From the NCBI RefSeq assembly GCF_003019815.1, contig NZ_CP027773.1, forward strand, positions 1,685,001-1,749,000: DNA of 64,000 bases, written 5' to 3'. Origin of the DNA: Variovorax sp. PMC12. GTDB taxonomy: Bacteria; Pseudomonadota; Gammaproteobacteria; Burkholderiales; Burkholderiaceae_C. The position numbers and the translations under genes are program-made. This document shows, piece by piece, positions 53,707-61,620 of this stretch (positions within the stretch are counted from its first letter, which is position 1; every line of letters begins with the position of its first letter). The notes beneath the pieces are model-generated. The model was not told the DNA's origin. It saw nothing but the letters and a program-made list of their open reading frames with translations, and did no database searches.

Positions 53707-55051
53707 AGAACCCCTGCAGGTACCAGCGCACCTCGCCCGAAGAAAAGCGCGCAGCGGGCCGCTCGCGAAAGATCCACACCAGCCCGGCTTCGGGGCTTTC
53801 CGCGACGTAGTAGTCGCGCATGGCGGGCTGGCCGCCCTCTTCCTTGTCACCCCACCAGCCTGCCTCTACGCGCTGCGGCCCGACCAGCCTGCTCAGCGTG
53901 CCGCGATAGCACGGGCGCTCGCCATCCATCTCGAGCCGCAGCGGCTCGGGCAGCAGCCACGGCGGATAGATGGCATCGGGCTGCGAGGCGGCGGCCTGCG
54001 CCTGCCTGCGCGCCTTGTCGGGCGGGGCTTTGTCCTTGTGCAGCGCGGGCCGCCACGCCTGCTTGCGCTCCGGCCGGTGGTCGGCCTGTGCCGAGGGCAC
54101 CAGCACCTGCGACGGGCCGAGCCGCACGCTGAGGCGCTCGACCATCTCGTGCAGCCTGTCGCCCTTGCGGTTGTCCTCGGGCAGGAAGCTGGTGCTGGCG
54201 CCGGCCCACGTATCGGTCTCCAGCGTGCGCAGCCGCAGCCAGCTCGCGGGCGCCGAGAGCGTGGTGAGCGCGAGTTTCTCGGACATCAGCCGGCGCAGGT
54301 GCGCCATGTCCTGCGTGGGCTCGGCCGTGCGCACGGTGACCTGCTGGTGCGGCGGCAGGTTCACGCCGTTGAAGCGCTTGAGGTCGAGCGTCCATTGCAG
54401 CTCGAGCGCGCGCGCGCCGCGCTGGCGGGCACGCAGCCACAGCTGCAGCGAGGCCAGCAGCCGGTTGGCCGACCACATGAGTTCGGGCGCGGTTTCGGCC
54501 AGCGCGGGCAGTTCGAGCTTCTGCTCGAACACGTCGGGCAGCGTGAGCCAGGCATGGCTTTCGGGGCGCAGGCCCCAGGCGGCATCGAGCGCATCGCGCA
54601 GCTCGGCACCGAAGCGCCGCGTGAGCCCGCCGCGCGGCAGCGCAGCCACGTCGCCCCAGGTGCGGCAACCGAGGCGCGCGAGCAGGTCGAGGTGCGCGCG
54701 CGCCGCGCTCAGGGTGTCGAGCGGCAGGCCGGCGGGCACGTCTTGCGGCCGCTTCTCTTCGCGCGCGAACAGCCGCAGCCGCGCCAGCGCGATGAGGCTG
54801 GTGGCGCCCTGCGTACCCAGCATGCGCGCGTCGGGCGCGGGGTTGTCGGCCAGCAGCAGGCGCATCAGCTGCAGCCGGCCGCCCCAGAGGCGTTCACAGG
54901 CCGAGACCTCGAGCATCAGCGCTTCGTCCTGCCAGGCGACGTGGGGCGTGTAGCGCAGCGCCCACCAGCCGAGAGCCTCGGGCATGGGCAGGACCGGGCC
55001 CTCGGGCGTGCCGGCGTCGTCAAGTAGCCACCGCAAGGCGATCCAGTGCAC
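53699..55051 (-). CDS. imuB: ImuB, Y-family polymerase-like mutasome protein
   Basis: About 450 residues from a GTG at 55051, with a strong AAGGAGGCCCAG upstream. The protein resembles Y-family polymerases but begins VHWIALRWLLDD, without the catalytic DxD, as ImuB does. Residues ALPRGGLTRRFGAELRDALD form the helix-hairpin-helix and the following stretch is the little-finger domain. ImuB links the beta clamp and DnaE2. The start overlaps the end of imuA by 32 bases and the end overlaps dnaE2. Confidence 0.9.
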   Translation of the reverse strand: MHWIALRWLLDDAGTPEGPVLPMPEALGWWALRYTPHVAWQDEALMLEVSACERLWGGRLQLMRLLLADNPAPDARMLGTQGATSLIALARLRLFAREEKRPQDVPAGLPLDTLSAARAHLDLLARLGCRTWGDVAALPRGGLTRRFGAELRDALDAAWGLRPESHAWLTLPDVFEQKLELPALAETAPELMWSANRLLASLQLWLRARQRGARALELQWTLDLKRFNGVNLPPHQQVTVRTAEPTQDMAHLRRLMSEKLALTTLSAPASWLRLRTLETDTWAGASTSFLPEDNRKGDRLHEMVERLSVRLGPSQVLVPSAQADHRPERKQAWRPALHKDKAPPDKARRQAQAAASQPDAIYPPWLLPEPLRLEMDGERPCYRGTLSRLVGPQRVEAGWWGDKEEGGQPAMRDYYVAESPEAGLVWIFRERPAARFSSGEVRWYLQGFYA

Positions 55052-55829
55052 CTGGGCCTCCTTTCCACGCGTCGATGCGCACCACCTTGGCGGAGGTTGC
55101 CGTCTCGCCGGCTTCCACCACGGTGCCTTGCTGCTGCAGCCGCAGCTTGCGGCGCACCCGGGCGGCGGCCAGCAGCGCGGCCATGCGCTCGTTGCGCGCG
55201 GGCAGCATGACCGGCGAGGCCAGCGGCGGCCCGCGGCGCTTGAGGATGTGCAGCGCGATCTGCGAAGCATCGGCCTCGCAGCGGTCGGTGCGAAGGCGCA
55301 GCCGCGCGGGCGAAGCCGACAACGCGACCGAGTCGGGCCGGCACACGAACAGCAGCAGTTCATGCTGCGCCGCCGCCAGTTGCAGCCGCCGCAGTTCGGC
55401 CACCCGCGCCTGCGGCAGCCACGCCACCACGGCCGCCACGTCGGCGCAGCGCAGCGCCTGCTCGCAGGCCCACAGCCGCGCGGCCGGTGCCTCGCTGCGC
55501 ACCCACATCAGCGCTTCCACCGGCAGCCCCTGCGCCGCGAGCGACGGCCCGCAGGGCTCGAAGGGCGGGCCGACCAGCACCACCGGCCCGCCGCGCGCCT
55601 GCACCGCCTGCGCCAGCGCCGGCAGCAGCAGCCGCCAGACATGGGCTTCGGGCGCGGCCTGCAGCAGTTCCGTCATCGCGCCGACCGGCCATCCGCCGCC
55701 CGGCAACTCCGCGTCGAGCGCGGCATGGCCGGTCGCGACGACCTGGGCGTCGGCCAGGCCGAGTTCGTCGGCATGCCAGACGCCGCGGCCCGCGGCAGCG
55801 GAAAAGGAATCGAGGAAAGGAAGGCCCAT
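55020..55829 (-). CDS. imuA: ImuA, SulA/RecA-like mutasome protein
   Basis: 269 residues. MGLPFLDSFSAAAG... leads to a RecA-like core: VVATGHAALDAELPGGGWPVGAMTELL, GGPVVLVGPPFEPCGPSLAAQGL and the stretch AAVVAWLPQARVAELRRLQLAA. It is the first gene of the SOS mutasome operon. The ATG at 55829 is preferred. The translation initiation region overlaps the SOS promoter: the LexA box lies 13 bases upstream. Confidence 0.88.
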   Translation of the reverse strand: MGLPFLDSFSAAAGRGVWHADELGLADAQVVATGHAALDAELPGGGWPVGAMTELLQAAPEAHVWRLLLPALAQAVQARGGPVVLVGPPFEPCGPSLAAQGLPVEALMWVRSEAPAARLWACEQALRCADVAAVVAWLPQARVAELRRLQLAAAQHELLLFVCRPDSVALSASPARLRLRTDRCEADASQIALHILKRRGPPLASPVMLPARNERMAALLAAARVRRKLRLQQQGTVVEAGETATSAKVVRIDAWKGGPGALDRLAVAT

Positions 55830-55842
55830 GGCGAAGACTGTT

Positions 55843-55862
55843 AACTGTATTTTTATACAGTA
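55843..55862. promoter_or_regulatory. LexA (SOS) box of imuA-imuB-dnaE2
   Basis: AACTGTATTTTTATACAGTA (core CTGTATTTTTATACAG) upstream of imuA. The near-perfect CTGT-N8-ACAG form, together with the operon it controls, supports LexA regulation. Confidence 0.93.
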
Positions 55863-56003
55863 TTCCATGGGCTGCGGGAAAAAAGCTGTTTTTCTTCGTC
55901 ACGGGGATTTTCATATTCCCGGTGCTCATGCGAAGGCGCCCAGAAGTCGTTTGAGCCGGGGCTGCCGCTTCGCTCCAATGGAGCCGTCCAACAGGAGCAC
56001 CGC

Positions 56004-56852
56004 ATGACCACCCCCAGCACAGCCGTCACAGCCGTCACCGCAGGCCTGAACTACCTCCAGCCGTCCGCCCTGCGCCCCGTCAGCTACACCTTCCAGCCGC
56101 CGCCCGACACGCCCTGGGAAAGCGGCAGCTACGAACTGCGCCCCATGCCCATCGCGGATGCGCGCGCAGCCACCGCGCCACCCGACATCGAGCGCGAAGG
56201 CTTCGTGCTGCGCGACGCGCCCACGGCCGTGCGCGACTTCCTCGACGACGCGGAGGTCACGGCCATCTACCATCGCGAGGTGGCCGAACTGGCACTCGCC
56301 GTCACGGGCGGCACGCGTGCCCATGTCTTCGACCACCTGGTGCGCAGGCGCGAAGCCGACCGCGCCGCCCTGAGCTTCGGCCGCCGCGCGACCGACGGCC
56401 GGGCCGCCGCCAACGGCCGCATCCACAACGACTACACCGAGGAATCTGGCCGTCGCCGGCTGTCCCTGGTGCTGCCCGACCCCGAGGAAGCCGCGGCCGT
56501 GCGGCGCTATTGCATCGTCAATGTCTGGCGTTCGATAAGGGGGCCGGTGCTCGACACGCCGCTCGCCGTGTGCGATGCCCGCTCGGTGATGGCCTGGGAC
56601 CTGGTCGACGCCGAGGTGCGCTATCCGCGCCGCACCGGCGAGATCTACCTCGCGACGCATTCGCCCTCGCACCGCTGGTCTTACTTTTCCGCGATGGACC
56701 GGCACGAGGCGCTGGTGTTCAAGCAGTACGACTCGCAGCTCAGCGGCGTCTCTCGCTACACGCCGCATGCCGCCTTCGACCACCCCGAGGCGCCCGCCGA
56801 CGCGCCGCTGCGCGAGAGCATCGAGGCCCGCTGCCTGGTGGTGTTCGAATGA
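56004..56852 (+). CDS. CmcJ/NvfI-family oxidoreductase
   Basis: 282 residues. The N-terminus LNYLQPSALRPVSYTF and the central RIHNDYTEESGRRRL, with His-x-Asp typical of non-heme-iron/2-oxoglutarate-like oxygenases, and later YCIVNVWRSIRGPVLDTPLAVCD and EIYLATHSPSHRWSYF, match the CmcJ/NvfI (formerly gibberellin-desaturase-like) family. It probably oxidises a small molecule. The stop overlaps the start of the next gene (ATGA), so both are one unit. Confidence 0.8.
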   Translation: MTTPSTAVTAVTAGLNYLQPSALRPVSYTFQPPPDTPWESGSYELRPMPIADARAATAPPDIEREGFVLRDAPTAVRDFLDDAEVTAIYHREVAELALAVTGGTRAHVFDHLVRRREADRAALSFGRRATDGRAAANGRIHNDYTEESGRRRLSLVLPDPEEAAAVRRYCIVNVWRSIRGPVLDTPLAVCDARSVMAWDLVDAEVRYPRRTGEIYLATHSPSHRWSYFSAMDRHEALVFKQYDSQLSGVSRYTPHAAFDHPEAPADAPLRESIEARCLVVFE

Positions 56853-57454
56853 ACACGCTCGACTTCTGGTTCGACTTCGGCAGCAACTACAGCTACCTCA
56901 GCGTGATGCGCGTGGAGCAGGAGGCGGCCGCGCACGGCATCGGCATCCGCTGGCAGCCCTTCCTGCTGGGGCCGATCTTCCGATCCTTCGGCTGGGAGAC
57001 GTCGCCCTTCGTTTTGCAGAAGGAGAAAGGCGACTACACGTGGAAGGACATGGCCCGCCAGTGCCGCAAGCATGGCCTGCCGTGGCGGCAGCCAACGCGC
57101 TTTCCGCGCCCGGCCGTGCTGCCGCTGCGCATTGCGCTGATGGGTGCCACGCAGCCGTGGATGGGCGAGTTCTGCCGCCGCACCATGACGATGAACTTCG
57201 CCGAAGACAGCGACATCGATTCGCCGCAGGCCATGCGCGACCTGCTCGCCGGACTGGGCCTGCCGGCGCACCGCATCCTCGAAGAAGCGCTTTCCGACGC
57301 CAACAAGCTGCGGCTGCGGCGCCAGACCGAGATGGCCGCGGAGAAAGGCATCTTCGGCGCACCGACCTTCTTTGCCGGCAGCGAGATGTTCTGGGGCAAC
57401 GACCGCCTCGACGAGGCGATCGCGTATTGCGAGGCGATGCCCTCAGTGCCCTGA
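56849..57454 (+). CDS. 2-hydroxychromene-2-carboxylate isomerase-like protein
   Basis: 201 residues, DsbA/GST-kappa-like thioredoxin fold. LDFWFDFGSNYSYLSVMRVE contains the catalytic Ser that replaces the cysteine of DsbA; FGAPTFFAGSEMFWGNDRL carries the cis-Pro and the typical C-terminal loop. This enzyme class isomerises hydroxychromene carboxylate in aromatic degradation, using glutathione. The pairing with a CmcJ-like oxidoreductase by an ATGA overlap suggests a shared pathway that cannot be named. It ends 12 bases inside the convergent LysR gene. Confidence 0.8.
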   Translation: MNTLDFWFDFGSNYSYLSVMRVEQEAAAHGIGIRWQPFLLGPIFRSFGWETSPFVLQKEKGDYTWKDMARQCRKHGLPWRQPTRFPRPAVLPLRIALMGATQPWMGEFCRRTMTMNFAEDSDIDSPQAMRDLLAGLGLPAHRILEEALSDANKLRLRRQTEMAAEKGIFGAPTFFAGSEMFWGNDRLDEAIAYCEAMPSVP

Positions 57455-58363
57455 CGACTGCCGGGCCTCGTCCATCAGCCATTCGGCCACGTGGCGCACG
57501 TCTTCGCGCGGCGCCTCGTCGGCGTGGATCAGCCAGTAGGCATGGCCCGAAGGCTGCGCCGGCGCGGGCGCGGCCACGCGCACCAGCCGCCGGTCGTCGA
57601 GCAGCGGCTGGATCAGTTCCAGCCGCCCCAGCGCCACGCCCTGGCCGGCCAGCGCCGCCTGGATCAACTGGTCGTACTGGTTGAAGTGCAGCACGGCGCG
57701 CGGCTTCGCATCGGCCCAGCCCACCGCCGCGAGCCAGTCGCTCCATTGCAGCCACGGGTGCTGCGGATCGTCGAAGGCCAGCAGGCAAAGCTGCGACAGC
57801 GCCTGCGCCGACGCCAGCGACGCCAGCCCGAGCGAAGGGTGCGCCACCGGTGCCACGGTTTCCCCGAAGAGCCGCACCGCCCCGGCCGGCGCGAGCGCGG
57901 GCGTCGTGTAGCGGATGGCAAGGTCGATGCCGTCGTTGCGCATGTCGGCCAGGCGGTTGTTGGACGACACGCGCACGTCGACGCCCGGATGCAGCTTCTG
58001 CACATTGCCCAGCCGCGGCAGCAGCCACAGCCCCGTCATGCCGATGCTCGCGCTCAGCGTCACGGGTCGCTGCTCGCCGGACTGGCGGATGCCGCCCATC
58101 ACGTCCTGCAGTTGCTGCACCGCGCCGTCGGCGCTGCGAAAGAGCCGCTCGCCTTCGGCCGTGAAGGCGATCGAGCGGTGGCCGCGCACCAGCAGTTTCA
58201 CGCCGAGCAGCGTTTCCAGCGCATGCACCTGCTTGCTCACCGCCGACTGCGTGAGGCAGAGGTCTTGCGCCGCGAGCGAGATGCTCATGCGCCGGCCTAC
58301 CGCCACGAAGCCCCGCACCAGGTCCAGCGAAGGCATGCGAAGCAGCGAGAGTGGCATTCCCAT
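57443..58363 (-). CDS. LysR-family transcriptional regulator
   Basis: 306 residues. Helix-turn-helix MSISLAAQDLCLTQSAVSKQVHALE and KLLVRGHRSIAFTAEGERLF in the GcvA-like style, with an effector domain containing QRPVTLSASIGMTGLWLLPRL. The start ATG at 58363 is preferred; an ATG six bases later is also possible. It overlaps convergently with the isomerase gene and is divergent from the aldo/keto reductase gene, a likely target. Confidence 0.88.
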   Translation of the reverse strand: MGMPLSLLRMPSLDLVRGFVAVGRRMSISLAAQDLCLTQSAVSKQVHALETLLGVKLLVRGHRSIAFTAEGERLFRSADGAVQQLQDVMGGIRQSGEQRPVTLSASIGMTGLWLLPRLGNVQKLHPGVDVRVSSNNRLADMRNDGIDLAIRYTTPALAPAGAVRLFGETVAPVAHPSLGLASLASAQALSQLCLLAFDDPQHPWLQWSDWLAAVGWADAKPRAVLHFNQYDQLIQAALAGQGVALGRLELIQPLLDDRRLVRVAAPAPAQPSGHAYWLIHADEAPREDVRHVAEWLMDEARQSSGH

Positions 58364-58447
58364 GATGAATGTGAGGCGGCGAAAAGCCGGATTGGAGCAC
58401 AGGCCGCAAGCTTGCGTGCGGCGCCTTCCGCCGGATACTGGCCGTCG

Positions 58448-59395
58448 ATGCCGCCCCTGAAGGATTTCCCCATCACCCGCGCCGAGCTGCTGCGCACAGG
58501 CGTTGCGCTGTGCGCCGGCGCCATGCTGCCCGCCCTCGCGCAACGACCGCCCATGCCCGCCATCAAGCCCGCCATGAACACCCGCCCCATTCCCTCCACC
58601 CGCGAAGCCCTGCCCGTCATCGGCTGCGGCACCTGGATCGGCTTCGACCAGCGCCCCGGCACCGAGGAATACAAGCGCCTGCCCGGCGTGCTCGATGCGC
58701 TGTTCGCGGCCGGCGGCACGGTGATCGACAGCTCGCCGATGTACGGCCGCTCCGAGGAAACCACCGGCGAGCTGCTGGCGGCTTCGGGCCAGCGCGACAA
58801 GGCCTTCCTCGCCACCAAGGTCTGGACCTCGGGCCGCGAGGCCGGCATCGCGCAGATGGAGCAGTCGTTCGCGCGGCTGCGCACGCAGCGCATGGACCTG
58901 ATGCAGGTGCACAACCTCGTCGACTGGCGCATCCACCTGGCTACGCTGCGCGGCTGGAAGGACAAGGGCCGCGTGCGCTACATCGGCATCACGCACTACA
59001 CCGCCTCGGCCTACGGCGAGGTGGAAGCGGTGCTGAAGGCGGAGAAGCTCGACTTCCTGCAGATCAACTACTCGCTCGACGCCCGCGAGGCGCAACAGCG
59101 CCTGCTGCCGCTGGCGGCCGAGCGCGGCGTGGCGGTGATCGTCAACCTGCCATTCGGCGGCGGCGGCCTGCTGCGCCGCCTGCGCGACAAACCGCTGCCG
59201 CCGTGGGCCGGCGAGATCGGCTGCACGAGCTGGGCGCAGGTGCTGCTGAAGTTCGTGCTGAGCCACCCGGCCGTGACCTGCGTGATCCCGGGCACGAGCC
59301 GCGCCGAGCACATGGCGGACAACGCGGCGGCCGGCAGCGGCACCTTTCCCGATGCCGCGTTCTGGCGCCGCGAGGCCGACGCTATTCGAACTTGA
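58448..59395 (+). CDS. Aldo/keto reductase with N-terminal leader
   Basis: 315 residues. Catalytic tetrad Asp, Tyr, Lys and His appear as DSSPMYGRSEETTGE (Asp and Tyr), LATKVWTSG (Lys) and LMQVHNLVD (His). The C-terminal GTSRAEHMADNAAA is the NADPH-binding loop. An N-terminal segment (ELLRTGVALCAGAMLPALAQ) resembles a secretion leader, which is unusual for this cytoplasmic family. The ATG at 58448 was kept because the leader is in frame with no better start. It overlaps convergently with the Bug gene by 14 bases. Confidence 0.85.
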   Translation: MPPLKDFPITRAELLRTGVALCAGAMLPALAQRPPMPAIKPAMNTRPIPSTREALPVIGCGTWIGFDQRPGTEEYKRLPGVLDALFAAGGTVIDSSPMYGRSEETTGELLAASGQRDKAFLATKVWTSGREAGIAQMEQSFARLRTQRMDLMQVHNLVDWRIHLATLRGWKDKGRVRYIGITHYTASAYGEVEAVLKAEKLDFLQINYSLDAREAQQRLLPLAAERGVAVIVNLPFGGGGLLRRLRDKPLPPWAGEIGCTSWAQVLLKFVLSHPAVTCVIPGTSRAEHMADNAAAGSGTFPDAAFWRREADAIRT

Positions 59396-60353
59396 CGTTG
59401 TGCTCGCGCACGGTGGCGCCGAAGGCGTCGTACTGCGTGCGGAAGAACTCGGTGAACCTGGCAGGACTCATGCCGTAGCCCTCGAAGCCCTGCTGCACCA
59501 GCTGGGCATGCACCTCGGGCCGCCTGAGGGTGTTCTGCAGCTCCTGCGAGAGCCTGTCGGCAATGGCCTGCGGCAGCCCCGGCGGCCCGAAGAAGCCGGC
59601 CCACGGCGTGATGGTGAGCTTGCCCAGCCCCAGCTCGCCGCCGGTGGGCACGTCGGGCAAGAGGCCGCTGCGCTGCGGCAGCAGCGTCACCAGCGCGCGG
59701 ATGCGCCCTTCCTTCACGAAGCCCGGCGCCAGCGTTCCGGTGGTGAACATCATGTGGATCTGCCCGCCCAGCAGGTCGGTCATGGCCTGCATGTCGCCCT
59801 TGTAGCGTGCGTTGACCACCTTGCGCTCGCCCAGCAGCTGCAGCATCGCGAGTTCCGAGGCACTGTTGCTCGACGCGGAGTTGAGCGCGCCGGGCTTGGC
59901 CGCAACCAGCGCGAGCAGCTCGTTCACGCTCTTCACCGGCAGGCTGGCCGGCACCACCAGGAACATCGAGAACTGCCCGGCCGAGCTGATCGGCGTGAAA
60001 GCCTTGAACGGGTCGTAGGGCGGCGTGGGCCGCAGCGTGGGCGCGGCCACCATCGCGGTGTTGGTGCCCATGAGCAGCGTGTAGCCGTCGGGCCTGGCCG
60101 ACGAGGTGGCCTGCGCGGCGAGCACGCCGTCGGCACCGGGACGGTTCTCCACGATCACCTGCTGGCCGAGCTGCTTGGCCAGCCCCTCCGCGATGATGCG
60201 CGTGAGCGAGTCGGCGCCGCCGCCCGCGGCAAAGCCGACGATCAGCCGGAGCGGCTTGCTCGGATACGCCTCGGCGCCCCATGCGGCGGTGCCGGGCAGC
60301 GCGGTTGCGGCAAGCGCCGATACGGCCGCCAGGGTCAGGGTTCTGCGTTGCAT
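59382..60353 (-). CDS. Bug/TctC-family solute-binding protein
   Basis: 323 residues with a signal peptide (MQRRTLTLAAVSALAATALPGTAAWG). YPSKPLRLIVGFAAGGGADSLTRI and NRPGADGVLAAQATSSARPDG give the Bug signature. It should bind an organic acid in the periplasm. It is in the same direction as the porin, dehydratase and aconitase X genes, so it probably delivers the substrate for that pathway. Confidence 0.9.
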   Translation of the reverse strand: MQRRTLTLAAVSALAATALPGTAAWGAEAYPSKPLRLIVGFAAGGGADSLTRIIAEGLAKQLGQQVIVENRPGADGVLAAQATSSARPDGYTLLMGTNTAMVAAPTLRPTPPYDPFKAFTPISSAGQFSMFLVVPASLPVKSVNELLALVAAKPGALNSASSNSASELAMLQLLGERKVVNARYKGDMQAMTDLLGGQIHMMFTTGTLAPGFVKEGRIRALVTLLPQRSGLLPDVPTGGELGLGKLTITPWAGFFGPPGLPQAIADRLSQELQNTLRRPEVHAQLVQQGFEGYGMSPARFTEFFRTQYDAFGATVREHNVKFE

Positions 60354-60367
60354 GACGGACTCCTGTT

Positions 60368-61495
60368 TCAGAAGAGATGGCGCACGCCGAATTCCCACCC
60401 GGTCGAACGCTGCCCGGCCGCCGGCGCCAGGCCTCCGCTGACCACGTAGCGCGCCTGGCCGCCGTTCATCAGCCTCGCGTAGGTGCCGTAGAGCGCGGTG
60501 CGCTTCGAGAGGTTGTGCACGTAGCCGATGCCGAACTGCCGCGCATCGTCGCGGTTGCGCGGCGTGCCGTCGGCGTTGCGCACGCTTTCGTCGCTGCGGT
60601 CGTCCAGGTAGGCGTAGCTGATGCGGATGCGCCCGACCTCGAAGGCCGGGATGTGCACGCCGATCTCGGCGGTGTTCTTGCGCACCGTGCCGGCCACGAT
60701 CTTCACGCGCACCATGTTGTAGAGCGCGAAGAACTTCGCGAAGCCCGCGTCCCACGAGCCGCCGATGTTGGCGTGCGTGTAGTTGCCGATGGTGGCGGTC
60801 GAATTGAAATGCGATCGCGTGACCGCCGCTGCAATGTCGAACGCGCCGGAGGCAAAGCCCAGGCGCGCGCCGGCGAAGTTGCCGTCGTCGCGGTTCGCCG
60901 CGGTGGAGTCGTTCTCGCCGGTGCCCACCATCGCCATGCCGTAGAGGCCGCCGAGCTTGGGCGGCAGCCAGTAGCTCACGGTGTTGCTGCCGGTGATGGC
61001 CGTGGGCAGCGGCCCGGTGCCCGCGCCCGCAAACGTGAGGTTGCCCGCGCGCGCCACGCCGTTGGCGTTGAAGGGGTCGAAGTAGATGCTGTTGTAGTGC
61101 GTGGGAATGAAGTCGTGCCCCAGCCGGAGCTCGCCCAGCGTGTCCGACGAGATGCTCACGAAGGACATGCGGTCGAAGGTGATCGGCCCCGCCGTGCCCG
61201 CGCCGCTGGTCTGGTTGTTGCTGTTGCTCGGCCGGCCGGTGCCGGTGTCGGGGTTCAGGCTGCCTTCGAGCCAGAAGCCCGCGCGCAGGCCGCCGCCCAG
61301 GTCCTCGGTGCCGCGAAAGCCGATGCGGCTGGTGGAAAGGCCGCCGTTCGACAGCGCCTTCACCGAGCCGTTGCCGGCACCCTTGGTGTACTGGATGCCG
61401 AGGTCCATCACGCCGAACATCGTGACGCTGGATTGCGCATGCGCCGCGCCGCTGCCGGCCAGCCCCAGCGCCGACCACATCAAGAATCTCTTCAT
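60368..61495 (-). CDS. Gram-negative porin
   Basis: 375 residues. Signal peptide MKRFLMWSALGLAGSGAAHA followed by SVTMFGVMDLGIQYTKGAGN, the start of general porins of Burkholderiales, and a C-terminal GVRHLF ending in an aromatic residue typical of outer-membrane barrels. Several RIGFRGTEDLGGGLRAGF-like strands are visible. It forms a 16-strand channel in the outer membrane. Part of the catabolic cluster, probably to admit the substrate. A gap of 14 bases separates it from the Bug gene. Confidence 0.93.
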   Translation of the reverse strand: MKRFLMWSALGLAGSGAAHAQSSVTMFGVMDLGIQYTKGAGNGSVKALSNGGLSTSRIGFRGTEDLGGGLRAGFWLEGSLNPDTGTGRPSNSNNQTSGAGTAGPITFDRMSFVSISSDTLGELRLGHDFIPTHYNSIYFDPFNANGVARAGNLTFAGAGTGPLPTAITGSNTVSYWLPPKLGGLYGMAMVGTGENDSTAANRDDGNFAGARLGFASGAFDIAAAVTRSHFNSTATIGNYTHANIGGSWDAGFAKFFALYNMVRVKIVAGTVRKNTAEIGVHIPAFEVGRIRISYAYLDDRSDESVRNADGTPRNRDDARQFGIGYVHNLSKRTALYGTYARLMNGGQARYVVSGGLAPAAGQRSTGWEFGVRHLF

Positions 61496-61620
61496 GGTTT
61501 CCTGTCTCCTGCTTCTTTTCTTGGGTTGAAAAACTCGGAACGGACGCGACGCGCGCAGGGCTGCGCCACCGGATGCGGACGTGTGTCCGCACCGGTTGGG
61601 AAGGCCGGGTTCGAAGAGGC

